In this document: piece after piece, positions 44,950-53,829 of the stretch
Position numbering within the stretch: position 1 is the stretch's first letter
Layout: every line of letters starts with the position of its first letter
Source: Pseudomonas viridiflava
GTDB taxonomy: Bacteria; Pseudomonadota; Gammaproteobacteria; Pseudomonadales; Pseudomonadaceae
Reading direction: 5' to 3'
DNA: 64,000 nucleotides
NCBI RefSeq assembly: GCF_900582625.1
Contig: NZ_UTIQ01000001.1
Span: 744,001 to 808,000, forward strand
The notes under the pieces: generated by a model
Seen by the model: only the letters and a program-made list of their open reading frames with translations
Told to the model about the DNA's origin: nothing
Databases searched by the model: none
Position numbers and translations under genes: made by a program

Positions 44950-46535
44950 CAGACGCTCTCCTCTGCCAGCTCACGGCGTTCCCGTTTCGCGCGGACCTTC
45001 ACCGGCGCTTCTTGGGCCACGCGCGGCCACCAGGCTAATTTCGCGCACAGCAGGCCAACGGCAAAAATCGCCAGGTCGATGCCCGGCACACGCCAGTCAC
45101 CGCGCGCGATGGCGGCGCTCAGGGCGCCCGGTTGGCCGGTGAGTACGTCCAGCGCCGGCAGCCCCAACGCCAACACGGCAGCGACGGAGAATAGATCTCG
45201 CCCTACCCGGCCACTGTTGCGGCGAGCGATGGCCCAGAGCGCGACGGCGACCCACACGCCAATAAAGGTGTATGCCTCCCAGTGGTCGCGCAGGTTGACG
45301 GTGTTCGGAATCAGCCGGTTGCCGTACAGCAGACCGAGGCTGGCAATCGGCAAGCCGCCGAGCACCGCGCCGTTCATGGCGCGCACAAACCCCACGCCCC
45401 AGCCGCCTTTGGCTTCGCGCTTGCGCAGCCACACCTGTAAGCCGCCGGCCACCATGGCGCAGCCCATCAGGCCCAACCCGAGGTACAGCCAGCGCACGAT
45501 GGCGCCACCAAACTGCGCCATGTGCACGTTGGTCAGCCAGGCGTACGCGGTGTAGCCGGGTTTGTAGGGTTTCTGTTCGTGGAGGAAGGCGCCTGTAGTG
45601 GCGTCGTACGACATGATCCATTGGAAGTCGACCACGCGAGAGCGGTCGTAGCGGCGAATGTCGACCACAGCGGCTTTGTCGCCCGGGTGGTGCACGCTGA
45701 TCCAACCGGTTTCGGTGCCGCCTTCGCCGCTCGCGGCCCAGCGCCGTTTGGCGTCCAGCACCAGCTTGTCGATGGAGGCGGCGTGGTCGGTTTTACGCTT
45801 GAGCTCTTCACGGCCGAACTGGCCCTGCACTTCGGAGAACATCTTTTCGATGTCGCCCTTGTAGCCCACCTTCAAGCCTGCGGGCATATAGAAGGTGACG
45901 AAAATCGCCAGGCCGGTGTAGGCGATCAGCAGGTGGAACGGCAGGCCGACCACGCCGAACAGGTTGTGTGCGTCGAGCCAGGCGCGCTGGCCGTTGGCGT
46001 CGGGGCGCAGGGTGAAGAAGTCTTTGAAAATACGCCGGTGAATGATGATGCCGCTGACCAGCGCCACCAGCATAAACATGCCGGCAATGGCGACGATGTA
46101 CATGCCGAGCATGCCGCCAAACAGGTTGTAGTGCAGGGTGAACCAGAAGTTGCCGCCGAGGGTTTTCGGCAGCACCTCGCCGGTTTGCGGATCCAGGGTG
46201 AAGCTAACGAACGGCTCAAGCTCGTTCTGCGGCTCGTAGCCGGCGTACCAGTAAGGTTGGCGCTCGTCGGGCGGACGCATCCAGATGGCGTGCGGCGGTT
46301 TCGGTGCTTGTTTCTGCACCCAGGCGCTGACCTGATCCAGCGTCAGCGACGTTTCGCCGACCGGGTGCAATGTCGGGCGCATCCACACTTCCAGCTCTTT
46401 GTCGAAGCAGGCAATGCTGCCGCCGAACAAGATGACGAACAGCAACCAGGACGGCAGCAACCCGCCCCAGGTGTGCAGGCCGGCCATGGCCTGACGCAAA
46501 CTTTTGTTTTTTACCGTGCTCTCTGCCGAACTCAT
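44949..46535 (-). CDS. PepSY-domain inner-membrane protein, probable ferric-siderophore reductase
   Basis: 528 residues. An N-terminal helix (WLLFVILFGGSIACF) is followed by periplasmic PepSY regions (TLDQVSAWVQKQ) and three or more further helices (MYIVAIAGMFMLVALVSGII, LLIAYTGLAIFVTFYMPAG, WLYLGLGLMGCAMVAGGL). Paired histidines on helices (LHTWGG, LHYNLFGG, HNLFGVVGLPFHLL) could bind haem. The family includes FoxB/FpvG-like proteins thought to reduce iron and free it from the siderophore. Overlaps DUF3649 by 4 nt at its start. Reductase role inferred from the family and context. Confidence 0.88.
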   Translation of the reverse strand: MSSAESTVKNKSLRQAMAGLHTWGGLLPSWLLFVILFGGSIACFDKELEVWMRPTLHPVGETSLTLDQVSAWVQKQAPKPPHAIWMRPPDERQPYWYAGYEPQNELEPFVSFTLDPQTGEVLPKTLGGNFWFTLHYNLFGGMLGMYIVAIAGMFMLVALVSGIIIHRRIFKDFFTLRPDANGQRAWLDAHNLFGVVGLPFHLLIAYTGLAIFVTFYMPAGLKVGYKGDIEKMFSEVQGQFGREELKRKTDHAASIDKLVLDAKRRWAASGEGGTETGWISVHHPGDKAAVVDIRRYDRSRVVDFQWIMSYDATTGAFLHEQKPYKPGYTAYAWLTNVHMAQFGGAIVRWLYLGLGLMGCAMVAGGLQVWLRKREAKGGWGVGFVRAMNGAVLGGLPIASLGLLYGNRLIPNTVNLRDHWEAYTFIGVWVAVALWAIARRNSGRVGRDLFSVAAVLALGLPALDVLTGQPGALSAAIARGDWRVPGIDLAIFAVGLLCAKLAWWPRVAQEAPVKVRAKRERRELAEESV

Positions 46536-46858
46536 CGCCGTGCTCCGAAATCACCCGCGACCAACGCCGCTGCCGCCAACACCAGACTCAGCCCCACCAA
46601 CACCAACCAGGCCCGCGAGGCGGACCGGGCGGCGAAGGTGTAAATAATGGCCGCCGCGTAGACGATAAAACTCGCCAGGCTGGCGAACACCACGCGGTCG
46701 CTGCGCACCAACGGCAGGTACACCGTCAGGAACATGGTGCTGGCATAGGCCAGGCCATAGCCGGCGAAGATGGCCGCGATGATGCGCGACGTGGTCGCCA
46801 GCACCGGAGAGGTTCTCCAGTTGCCGGCGGCGCTTTTGCTCGAAATAGCGTTACTCAC
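46532..46858 (-). CDS. DUF3649 membrane protein
   Basis: 108 residues with three helices (IIAAIFAGYGLAYASTMFLT, VFASLASFIVYAAAIIYTFA, WLVLVGLSLVLAAAALVAG). GTG start with AAGGAG four nt before it. It lies 22 bp after the receptor gene and overlaps the PepSY gene by 4 nt (ATGA). DUF3649 proteins are uncharacterised and nearly always lie in this receptor-PepSY setting. Confidence 0.85.
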   Translation of the reverse strand: MSNAISSKSAAGNWRTSPVLATTSRIIAAIFAGYGLAYASTMFLTVYLPLVRSDRVVFASLASFIVYAAAIIYTFAARSASRAWLVLVGLSLVLAAAALVAGDFGARR

Positions 46859-46880
46859 GGGACTCCTTCATAGCCAAGCG

Positions 46881-49313
46881 TTACCAGTCATAGGTCGCGC
46901 TCGCGGTCACTGTGCGCCCGTAGCCGTAGTAGCAGGCTTGCTCGGTGCACGAACTGTAATATTCCTTGTCGTCCAGGTTGCTGGCATTCACTGCCAGTTT
47001 CAGGCCGTCGATTTTGTAGTGCAGGCTGGCGTCGAACAGGGTGTAGCCGCCGGTTTCCACGTTGATGATGCGCGGGCCGTACAAGCCATACAGGGCGTTG
47101 CGGCCGGTGTACGAGGTTTCGCCGGTGTAGCGCGCACCAAAGCCTGCGCCAAGGCCGGCCAGCGGGCCGCTCGGTTGGGTGTAATCCAGCCAGGCGCCGG
47201 CCGATTCACGCGGCACATACGGCATGCGCGTGTCTTCTTCCCAGGCGTTAACACTCTTTTGCACGCGGGCGTCGGTGCGGCTGTAGTTGGCGGTCAGGTC
47301 CAGGCCTTCGGCCAGGCTGGCCAACGCTTCGATCTCAAACCCTTTGCTGCGCACCTCGCCCACCTGACGCACTTCGGTGATGTTGTTGGGGTTGGTGCTG
47401 ACCACGTTTTGCTTGGTGATATCGAAAAACGCCAGGCTCACAAAGCTGCGCTGCCCTTCGGGCTGGAACTTGATGCCCGCTTCGTATTGCTTGCCGGTTT
47501 CCGGCTCGAACGGCTGGTTGGTGACCGGGTCGGTGGCGGTGGTCGGGTTGAACGACTCGCTGTAGCTGACGTAAGGCGCCAGGCCGTTGTCAGCGACATA
47601 GACCAGGCCCACGCGGCCGGTGAAGGCTTCGTCGTCGCGGCTCACGCGGCTGCCGTTGAGGTTGCTGGTGGTGTCACCTTTGGCGATGTCGTAACGCCCG
47701 CCAAGCAGCAGATTCCAGTGTTCGTCGAACTTGATCTGGTCCTGGGCATAAAAACCGGTCTGCCGACGCATGATGTCGTTGTCGGAATCTTTGGCCGGCA
47801 GCGGCACGTCGAGGCCGTATTGCGGGTTGTACAAGTCCAGCGTCGGGCCAGTGCCCAGGCGGCTGATTTCATGGTTGTCGAGCCGGCGCCAGTCCACGCC
47901 CAGCAACAGGTCGTGGCTCACCGGGCCGGTGTCGAAATTCGCTTCGGCCTGGTTGTCCATCGACCAGGCGCTGAACTGCTCGTCTTTCACGTTCGCGCTG
48001 CGGGTCAACGTGCGGCCGTCGAAGCGCACGCCGATGTTGTTCAGGTAGCGGTAGTCGTAATTCATGTTTTCGTAGCGCACGTTCTGGCGCAGCGACCACA
48101 CGTCGTTAAGGCGGTGCGACAGCTCGTAGCCGAGCGAAGCATGGGTGCGCTCGAACTTATTGAAGTTCGGGTCGCCTTCGTAGAAGTCCGGGTCGCGGTT
48201 GTCTTTCAGGCGGAAGGCCTGCATCAGCTCCGGAGCGAAGGCGCGACTGAAGGCAAAGTTGCCGTCGTCTTTTTGATAGGTGGCCAGCAGCGTCAGCTCG
48301 GTGTCGTCGTTCGGCTTCCACGTCAGGGTTGGAGCGAAGGCTTGGCGCTGGTTGTCGGTTTTGTCGACTTGGCCGTTCATGTCGTTGCCGAGCATGGTCA
48401 CGCGATAGGCCAGCGTGCCTTGATCGTCCAGCGGGCCACCGAAGTCGGCGGCGAGTTCGCCCAGCTCATCACTGCCGGCGCGAACGCTGACCTGGTGCAA
48501 CGGCGTATCGGGGGCGCGTTTGCTCACCAGGTTGATCACCCCACCCGGCTCGCTTTGGCCGTATAGCACCGAGGCCGGGCCGCGCAGCACTTCAACGCGC
48601 TCCAGCAAATAGGTGTCGGGGCGCATCATGCCGTAGGTGCCGCGCGACAATGGCAGGCCGTTGACGAAGGTGGAGCTTTTCGAGTCGAAGCCGCGCAGGC
48701 TCATCCAGTCGTAACGCGGGTCGTAGCCGTAAGGCACGCTGACGCTTGGGGTATAGCGCAACGCTTGTTCAACGGTGGTTACGCCACGGGCTTCCATTTG
48801 TTCGCGGCTGACCACGGAAATGGACTGTGGGGTTTCCAGAATCGAGGCGTCGGTTTTGGTGCCGACTCGGGTGCGTTTGGCCACATAACCGCCCACCGGG
48901 CCGACGGGAGAGTCGACCTGGCTGCTGCTGTTGATGTTGACGTCACCCAATTCCACCTGTCCCTCCTTTAGGGCCGGCGCCTGTTCAATACGAAAACTGC
49001 CATCGCTGGCCTGCACCGCTAGCAAGCCTGAGCCAGCGAGCAATTGGGCGAACCCTTGCTGCACCGGAAACTGGCCGTTCAGCCCAGCGCTGCTGCGCCC
49101 GGCGGTTAATTGCGGGTCAAAGCTGAGCAGCACACCGGCACGCCGGGCGAACGCGTTCAAGGCGTTGTCCAGCGAACCCGCCGGAATCTGGTAATTCTGG
49201 TTGGCGGGCGCAGCGCTGACGACCATTGGCAGCGCTGCCAGAGGCAGGCTGACGCTAAGCAGTGCCACGCGCACCGCGCGAGCCAGGAGATGCGGAGTGC
49301 AAAGAACGGCCAT
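46881..49313 (-). CDS. TonB-dependent ferric-siderophore receptor with signalling domain
   Basis: 810 residues, outer membrane. The signal peptide (VALLSVSLPLAALPMVVSAAP) is followed by a secretin/TonB short N-terminal signalling domain (about 35-110: YQIPAGSLDNALNAFARRAG). The plug comes next (ILETPQSISVVSREQMEARG ... VLRGPASVLYGQSEPGGVIN). The 22-stranded barrel ends in the aromatic Trp of YDW. The signalling domain touches the FecR protein encoded upstream, so ligand binding should switch on the FecI sigma factor. No siderophore biosynthesis is encoded here, so the ligand is probably a siderophore made by another organism. Confidence 0.95.
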   Translation of the reverse strand: MAVLCTPHLLARAVRVALLSVSLPLAALPMVVSAAPANQNYQIPAGSLDNALNAFARRAGVLLSFDPQLTAGRSSAGLNGQFPVQQGFAQLLAGSGLLAVQASDGSFRIEQAPALKEGQVELGDVNINSSSQVDSPVGPVGGYVAKRTRVGTKTDASILETPQSISVVSREQMEARGVTTVEQALRYTPSVSVPYGYDPRYDWMSLRGFDSKSSTFVNGLPLSRGTYGMMRPDTYLLERVEVLRGPASVLYGQSEPGGVINLVSKRAPDTPLHQVSVRAGSDELGELAADFGGPLDDQGTLAYRVTMLGNDMNGQVDKTDNQRQAFAPTLTWKPNDDTELTLLATYQKDDGNFAFSRAFAPELMQAFRLKDNRDPDFYEGDPNFNKFERTHASLGYELSHRLNDVWSLRQNVRYENMNYDYRYLNNIGVRFDGRTLTRSANVKDEQFSAWSMDNQAEANFDTGPVSHDLLLGVDWRRLDNHEISRLGTGPTLDLYNPQYGLDVPLPAKDSDNDIMRRQTGFYAQDQIKFDEHWNLLLGGRYDIAKGDTTSNLNGSRVSRDDEAFTGRVGLVYVADNGLAPYVSYSESFNPTTATDPVTNQPFEPETGKQYEAGIKFQPEGQRSFVSLAFFDITKQNVVSTNPNNITEVRQVGEVRSKGFEIEALASLAEGLDLTANYSRTDARVQKSVNAWEEDTRMPYVPRESAGAWLDYTQPSGPLAGLGAGFGARYTGETSYTGRNALYGLYGPRIINVETGGYTLFDASLHYKIDGLKLAVNASNLDDKEYYSSCTEQACYYGYGRTVTASATYDW

Positions 49314-49442
49314 GAACGAATCCTTCGGCTAGAAAAAGTGGTTAGCGGAAGGGAGGCCGAGCAACTCCGAAAAACCTGCAAAACTTTTTGGGAATTATTT
49401 ACATCGGCGAGGAAATTGCAATCAACGCGTGACTGAATGGCG

Positions 49443-49459
49443 CCTTGTTCTTAACAAGG
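49443..49459. other. Hairpin between fecR-like and receptor genes
   Basis: A 7-bp perfect stem, CCTTGTT and AACAAGG, with a 3-nt loop, lies in the 162-bp gap after the FecR stop. No T-run follows in the direction of transcription. It may cause partial termination or protect mRNA ends, separating regulator from receptor expression. The FecI-dependent receptor promoter should lie between it and 49314. Confidence 0.45.
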
Positions 49460-49475
49460 TGTGTACGCCAGCGGC

Positions 49476-50426
49476 CTAAACAGCGGCTAACGTCACCCAC
49501 CAGCGCGTGCGATACAGCACCTGAACCGGCAGGGTTCGCGCCACGGCTTGCAGTGCACGCTCGCTGTCATCCAGGGGGAACACACCGGAAATACGCAGCT
49601 CGGCCACAGCCGGATCGCAGCGCAACACGCCACGGCGTTGGCGACTGAACTCGGCGGTGAAATCGGCCAGGCGCATCTGCCGCGCCACCAGCACGCCGTC
49701 GATCCAACTGCTGCGCTCGCTTTCTACCGCCTGCGGCGTTTGCACCGCGTGACTGCTGAAGCGCGTTTGCCAGCCTTGATTGATGACGCTGGCGTTGCTG
49801 CCATCGCCGGGATGCACCTCCACCGCGCCCTCGTACACCGCCACCTCGCACAGCTCGCCACGTTCACGCAGCAGAAAGCGCGTACCGAGCGCACGCAGGC
49901 GACCCTGGGCGGTATTCACCCAAAACAGGCGGCGCTGCGGGTCGGCGGCGGTTTCGACAAAGATTTCGCCCTGATACAGACGGATCAGCCGCTGCTCGCT
50001 GGTGTACTGGATGTCCACCGCAGTGCCGGCGTTCAGATGCAGGCGGCCGCCGTCGGGCAGAACAACCTTGCGCCGCTCGCCGATACCGGTGCGCACGTCG
50101 GCCAGCCACGGCTGGATGGCATCGTTGCGCTGTGCGATCACCCCGGCGCCGCCGGCTGCAACAAGAACCGCCAGCGCTTTAAGGGCACGGCGCCGCTGCG
50201 GGTCGTGACGGGCGCCGTCCAAGGTGGCGCGGCCGACACCTGGGCCCACGGCCGCGAAGCGTCCGCTCAAGGCGTCCAAGCGCTGCCAGGCCAATTCGTT
50301 GTCCGGGTGTTGCGCACGCCAATGCTGGCAGGCGCTGAGCTCATCAGCCGCGCACGCGCCAGAGGCCAAGCGCACGCGCCAGGCAATGGCCTGTTCCACC
50401 ACGGCCATGTTCAGCGGCGCGCTCAT
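49476..50426 (-). CDS. FecR-family anti-sigma/sigma regulator
   Basis: 316 residues in the inner membrane. The cytoplasmic N-terminal part (WRVRLASGACAADELSACQHW) binds the sigma factor. One membrane segment follows (ALKALAVLVAAGGAGVIA, about 78-95), then the periplasmic FecR domain (GERRKVVLPDGGRLHLNAGT), and a C-terminal STN-like part (LRISGVFPLDDSERALQAV) that should meet the receptor's signalling domain. Starts with a 4-nt overlap with the sigma gene. Confidence 0.94.
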   Translation of the reverse strand: MSAPLNMAVVEQAIAWRVRLASGACAADELSACQHWRAQHPDNELAWQRLDALSGRFAAVGPGVGRATLDGARHDPQRRRALKALAVLVAAGGAGVIAQRNDAIQPWLADVRTGIGERRKVVLPDGGRLHLNAGTAVDIQYTSEQRLIRLYQGEIFVETAADPQRRLFWVNTAQGRLRALGTRFLLRERGELCEVAVYEGAVEVHPGDGSNASVINQGWQTRFSSHAVQTPQAVESERSSWIDGVLVARQMRLADFTAEFSRQRRGVLRCDPAVAELRISGVFPLDDSERALQAVARTLPVQVLYRTRWWVTLAAV

Positions 50427-50929
50427 GAATACAGCGCCTTGTAGCAGTGGCTGAATGCGAGCGTCATGTATTGCTGAATGGAGCTGAGCGACAGGCCCAT
50501 GCGCTCGGCGATTTGCCCATAGGTCAGGCCATCGAGCTGCGACAGCAGAAACGCTTCGCGCACGCGCGGTTTCAGCCCGTCGAGCAGGCGGTCGATTTCA
50601 ATCAGGGTTTCGAGCACCAGCGCGCGTGATTCCGGCGACGGCACTTCTGACTCGGGCAGCACGGCGAGTGCGTCGAGGTACGCGCGCTCCAGACTCGCGC
50701 GGCGGTAATGATCCGCCAGCAAGCCACGGGCGATGGTGGCGAGAAAAGCACGCGGCTCACGCAACTCTTTGCTTTCGCGTTGCAGCAGCACACGCACGAA
50801 GGTGTCTTGCGCCAGGTCGGCGGCGTTGTGCGGGCAATCCGTACGTTGACGCAGCCAGCCGTTCAGCCATCGATGATGGTCGTGGTAGAGCGCGGTCAGA
50901 AAAGAGGAAAAGGCGGAGTGAGCCGGCAC
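50423..50929 (-). CDS. FecI-family ECF sigma factor
   Basis: 168 residues, GTG start. Region 2 (NAADLAQDTFVRVLLQ) and region 4 (VREAFLLSQLDGLTYGQIAERMGL) are clear. It directs RNA polymerase to the receptor gene when FecR signals ligand binding. The upstream gap (50930-51006) contains an AT-rich stretch (TTAATTGAAATATATTCGCA on the minus strand) where a Fur operator would be expected, but the match to the Fur consensus is poor. Confidence 0.94.
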   Translation of the reverse strand: MPAHSAFSSFLTALYHDHHRWLNGWLRQRTDCPHNAADLAQDTFVRVLLQRESKELREPRAFLATIARGLLADHYRRASLERAYLDALAVLPESEVPSPESRALVLETLIEIDRLLDGLKPRVREAFLLSQLDGLTYGQIAERMGLSLSSIQQYMTLAFSHCYKALYS

Positions 50930-51006
50930 AGCAGCACCTGAATGAGCGACACGTTCTTAAATGCGAATATATTTCAATTAAGACACAGTGTCACGCACGT
51001 CACGGC

Positions 51007-51279
51007 TCAGACCAAGGTTTCGTTCGCCGCCGGGCTCAACTTGCCGAGGCACGACAACCCGCGCCCCTGATCGATGGCCAGACCAAAGCGGATGCTGGTG
51101 ATGACTTGCTCCAGTTTTTCGATATCGGCCAACTGATCGCTGCTCAACATCCGCTGCGCCACGCGACCTTGATCGTTGGAGAGCGAAAGCATTGCGCTGC
51201 CATCCGGGCCGCCAATGCTGAAACGCACCAGGAACTCATCCTTAAAAGAGTCGCTGACGTATTTAAAGGGATTAACCAT
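51007..51279 (-). CDS. DUF3509 protein, copy 1
   Basis: 90 residues from the ATG at 51279 (MVNPFKYVSDSFKDEFLVRF), with CGAGG about 9 nt upstream. The longer frame to 51510 has no family sequence. Compared with copy 2 at 51771 the proteins share NPF at residue 3, then RxxLSIxxxDGSxMLxLSxDQ, then RxLSxDQ. The fold looks like a small beta-sheet with an end helix. DUF3509 is common in pseudomonads and uncharacterised. Confidence 0.83.
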   Translation of the reverse strand: MVNPFKYVSDSFKDEFLVRFSIGGPDGSAMLSLSNDQGRVAQRMLSSDQLADIEKLEQVITSIRFGLAIDQGRGLSCLGKLSPAANETLV

Positions 51280-51770
51280 GGCCTCATACCTCGGTTTGTT
51301 CATTACTTGCTTAACCCCTTCGCAAGTCGGGGGCCAACTTCGCCAGCAACGCGACAGGCGGTCGGGAATGAAAGGCTTTAGGTCGTTATTTATTCGACTT
51401 GGCAGTTCCGCGCACGACGAAGGCCGTTTTCCACCCCCGAATTCACACGGCCGTTTAAGCGAAAAGTGCACCGCAAACAACCACTTGCCCCTTAACCGGG
51501 CAGTCAGCATCCGGTGCCACTACTGGGCCAGTAAGTGCTATTAAAATAATTGCGAAGGGAAAGTTTGAGCTTTGCCGAAGGCCGTCTACGCTGAAACACG
51601 GCGCGCTAAAAACATCTTGTCCGAAGACTAGAACTTTGTACGAGCGTGACCGGTCAACAACCAAGACTTGAATAACAAGACTTGCCTAACTGGTGTGCAA
51701 ACCAGGCTGTTTTAACTACCTGCCCCTGCCAAGTTTTATTCAGCCCTATTTAGCAAACAGGTAATGGACC
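51280..51770. other. Gene-free divergent region between two DUF3509 genes
   Basis: About 490 bp, partly AT-rich (51530-51760). It must hold the promoters of both divergent copies. I see no gene, no REP and no clear operator. The short frames on both strands lack ribosome binding sites. Confidence 0.6.
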
Positions 51771-51995
51771 ATGCACAATCCCTTTCAGTTACTGACCGAA
51801 GCGTTCCACCCGCAATACCGCGTCAACCTGAGCATCGAGCGGCTCGATGGCAGCATCATGTTGACCTTGTCCGAAGACCAGACCGTGGTAGCCAAGCGTC
51901 TGATCAGCCCGGACCAACGTAACGACGAGAAGCGCCTGCGCAACGTGATCCGCTCGCTGCAACAACGCATCGAGCTCGAACACGCTGCGGTTTAA
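51771..51995 (+). CDS. DUF3509 protein, copy 2
   Basis: 74 residues: MHNPFQLLTEAFHPQYRVNL, then LDGSIMLTLSEDQTVVAKRL, then a basic C-terminal helix. It is a divergent paralogue of the gene at 51007-51279. No function is known. GTAATGG precedes the ATG weakly; no other start fits. Confidence 0.83.
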   Translation: MHNPFQLLTEAFHPQYRVNLSIERLDGSIMLTLSEDQTVVAKRLISPDQRNDEKRLRNVIRSLQQRIELEHAAV

Positions 51996-52033
51996 CGCCG
52001 GTATTTCTCAACCTGCCTGTTAGAGCACAGCGC

Positions 52034-52534
52034 CTAGTCGGTGTCCGCGGCTTCGGCTTCAGTCGAACGTGAGGACGAGGCGCTTCTGCTTTCCCCCTTC
52101 GCCGTCACCGACGGAAAGTTCGACGACGCATAGCGCACCACCAGCACCGCCAGGGCCAACAGCAAGATCGCGCCCGACACATACACCACGCCCATATCCG
52201 GTCTCTGATGATGTGACACATCGGAAATCAGCAAGCGCGTGAGCGCTGTAATCGCCACGTAAATCAGAAAGCGCACCGGCATGTGGTTGGTCTTGAAGTA
52301 GATGCCGACCATGGCGCCCAGCTCCAAGTAAATGAACAGCAGCAGAATGTCGTCGACCGTGATGTGGCCTTTTTCGATCATCTGCAAAAACGCCGTGACC
52401 GCCGCCCACGCCGTTATGCCACCGATGCCGAACAGCGCCAGGTAGTGAAAACTCTCCACCAGCAAATCGCCCAGCGACTCGGCCAGACCATGCATGGACT
52501 GTTTGAGGTGTTCCGCCCATTTGATTTTCAACAC
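52034..52534 (-). CDS. PsiE-family phosphate-starvation-inducible membrane protein
   Basis: 166 residues with four helices: YLALFGIGGITAWAAVTAFL, DDILLLFIYLELGAMVGIYF, MPVRFLIYVAITALTRLLI and GVVYVSGAILLLALAVLVVR. The LFIYLELGAMVGIY and PVRFLIYVAITAL blocks are typical of PsiE. GTG start with AAGGA upstream. The biochemical role of PsiE is not known; E. coli psiE is induced by phosphate lack. The acidic, serine-rich tail is variable. Confidence 0.9.
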   Translation of the reverse strand: MLKIKWAEHLKQSMHGLAESLGDLLVESFHYLALFGIGGITAWAAVTAFLQMIEKGHITVDDILLLFIYLELGAMVGIYFKTNHMPVRFLIYVAITALTRLLISDVSHHQRPDMGVVYVSGAILLLALAVLVVRYASSNFPSVTAKGESRSASSSRSTEAEAADTD

Positions 52535-52736
52535 GCGCTTCCTTGAGGAACTGTGCAGCCAAGGATATGGCCAGCAGATGACAAGCTCATATGCACGTTA
52601 AAGGCCATGGCGAGCGCATTGAAACAGTCTGTGACAGCGCAGGGGACTGGACACGGCGGTTATTTCCCAGCGATAACCTGCGTCCGGCCCACGTCCGTCT
52701 ATGGTGGTTGAGACCACTTCGCAAGGGAGCTTGAAG

Positions 52737-53735
52737 ATGAAAAATCCAGTGTGCTGCACGCACCAGGCGCTGCTGCTGATTGTGCTGGTGTTGATGTGCG
52801 CGTTCAGCCTCGTGCACCCCGGCCTCGCCATTGCCGCACCGGTGGCCAAACAAAACACCCAAGTGCCCGGCTATTACCGGCTGGCGCTGGGCGACTTTGA
52901 AGTCACCGCGCTGTACGACGGCTTCAACCTGATCAACAACAAACTGCTCAAGGGCGCCAGCGCCGACACCATCCAGAGCGCGCAAGCGCGGCAGTTCCTC
53001 GACGCCACCAACGGCGTGCAAACCGCCGTGAACGCGTTCCTGATCAACACCGGCGAGCACCTGGTGCTGGTCGACAGCGGCGCCGGCAAGTGCCTGACCG
53101 ACAACCTCGGCAACGTCCAACGCGACATCGAAGCGGCCGGCTATACGCTGGAACAAGTCGACACCCTGCTACTCACCCACCTGCACCCCGACCATGCCTG
53201 CGGCGTGCTCGACGCCAAGGGCGAACGCGCCTTTCCCAACGCCACGCTGATGCTCAACAAAGCCGAAGCCGATTACTGGCTGAACCCGGAATTGCTGGCA
53301 AAGGCACCTGCCGACAAACAAGCACGGCTGAAAATGATCGCCGCCAGCGCCGCGCCTTATAAAGCCGCCGGCAAGTTGAAGCTGTTCACCGACGGCAGCG
53401 AGCTGGTGCCGGGCGTGAAAGACATGGCCCTGTACGGCCACACCCCTGGCCACAGCGGATTTATGTTCACTTCCAAAGGGCACAAGTTGCTGGTGTGGGG
53501 CGATGTGGTGCACAGCCACTCGATTCAATTCGCCCATCCGCAAGTGGCCATCGAATTCGACAGCGACGCCAAACAAGCCATCGCCACGCGCAAACACATC
53601 TTCGCCGAGGCCTCGGCAGAGAAATTCCTGGTCGCCGGCGCGCACCTGCCCTTCCCCGGCATCGGCCACGTGCGCAAAAGAGGCACGGGCTTTGCCTGGG
53701 TGCCTATCGAGTTTTCGCCGTTGCCCAAACCCTGA
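52737..53735 (+). CDS. Exported metallo-beta-lactamase-fold hydrolase
   Basis: 332 residues. The signal peptide (LLLIVLVLMCAFSLVHPGLA) ends in AIAAP. The metal motif is THLHPDH with His148, His150, Asp152 and His153; later ligands are in GHTPGHSGF and WGDVVHSHSIQF. AGGGAG lies before the ATG at 52737, which is preferred to the upstream in-frame ATG at 52701. Members of this exported group include lactonase-like and sulfatase-like enzymes. The substrate is unknown. It stands alone and is followed by the yebG regulatory region. Confidence 0.9.
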   Translation: MKNPVCCTHQALLLIVLVLMCAFSLVHPGLAIAAPVAKQNTQVPGYYRLALGDFEVTALYDGFNLINNKLLKGASADTIQSAQARQFLDATNGVQTAVNAFLINTGEHLVLVDSGAGKCLTDNLGNVQRDIEAAGYTLEQVDTLLLTHLHPDHACGVLDAKGERAFPNATLMLNKAEADYWLNPELLAKAPADKQARLKMIAASAAPYKAAGKLKLFTDGSELVPGVKDMALYGHTPGHSGFMFTSKGHKLLVWGDVVHSHSIQFAHPQVAIEFDSDAKQAIATRKHIFAEASAEKFLVAGAHLPFPGIGHVRKRGTGFAWVPIEFSPLPKP

Positions 53736-53785
53736 TTGCGGGGTGCCACTGTTCAACCAGGCGCGAGTCCTTTATGCTCGCCAAC

Positions 53786-53801
53786 CTGTATAAATACACA
53801 G
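53786..53801 (+). promoter_or_regulatory. LexA (SOS) box of yebG
   Basis: CTGTATAAATACACAG, a 16-bp match to the CTGT-N8-ACAG LexA consensus, lies 28 nt before the yebG start codon. yebG is a known SOS gene in E. coli, so this is very probably functional. Confidence 0.9.
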
Positions 53802-53829
53802 TAATTGTTGCTAGAAGGTGAGGTGATGA

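Noticed and set aside
50957..50980. AT-rich near-palindrome before the FecI gene as a Fur box
   Set aside because: A hand alignment to the 19-bp Fur consensus gives only about half the positions, too few to call, though the location is right.
53826..53829. Alternative ATG 4 nt before the yebG start
   Set aside because: It is out of frame with the YebG protein and leads to an unrelated reading.
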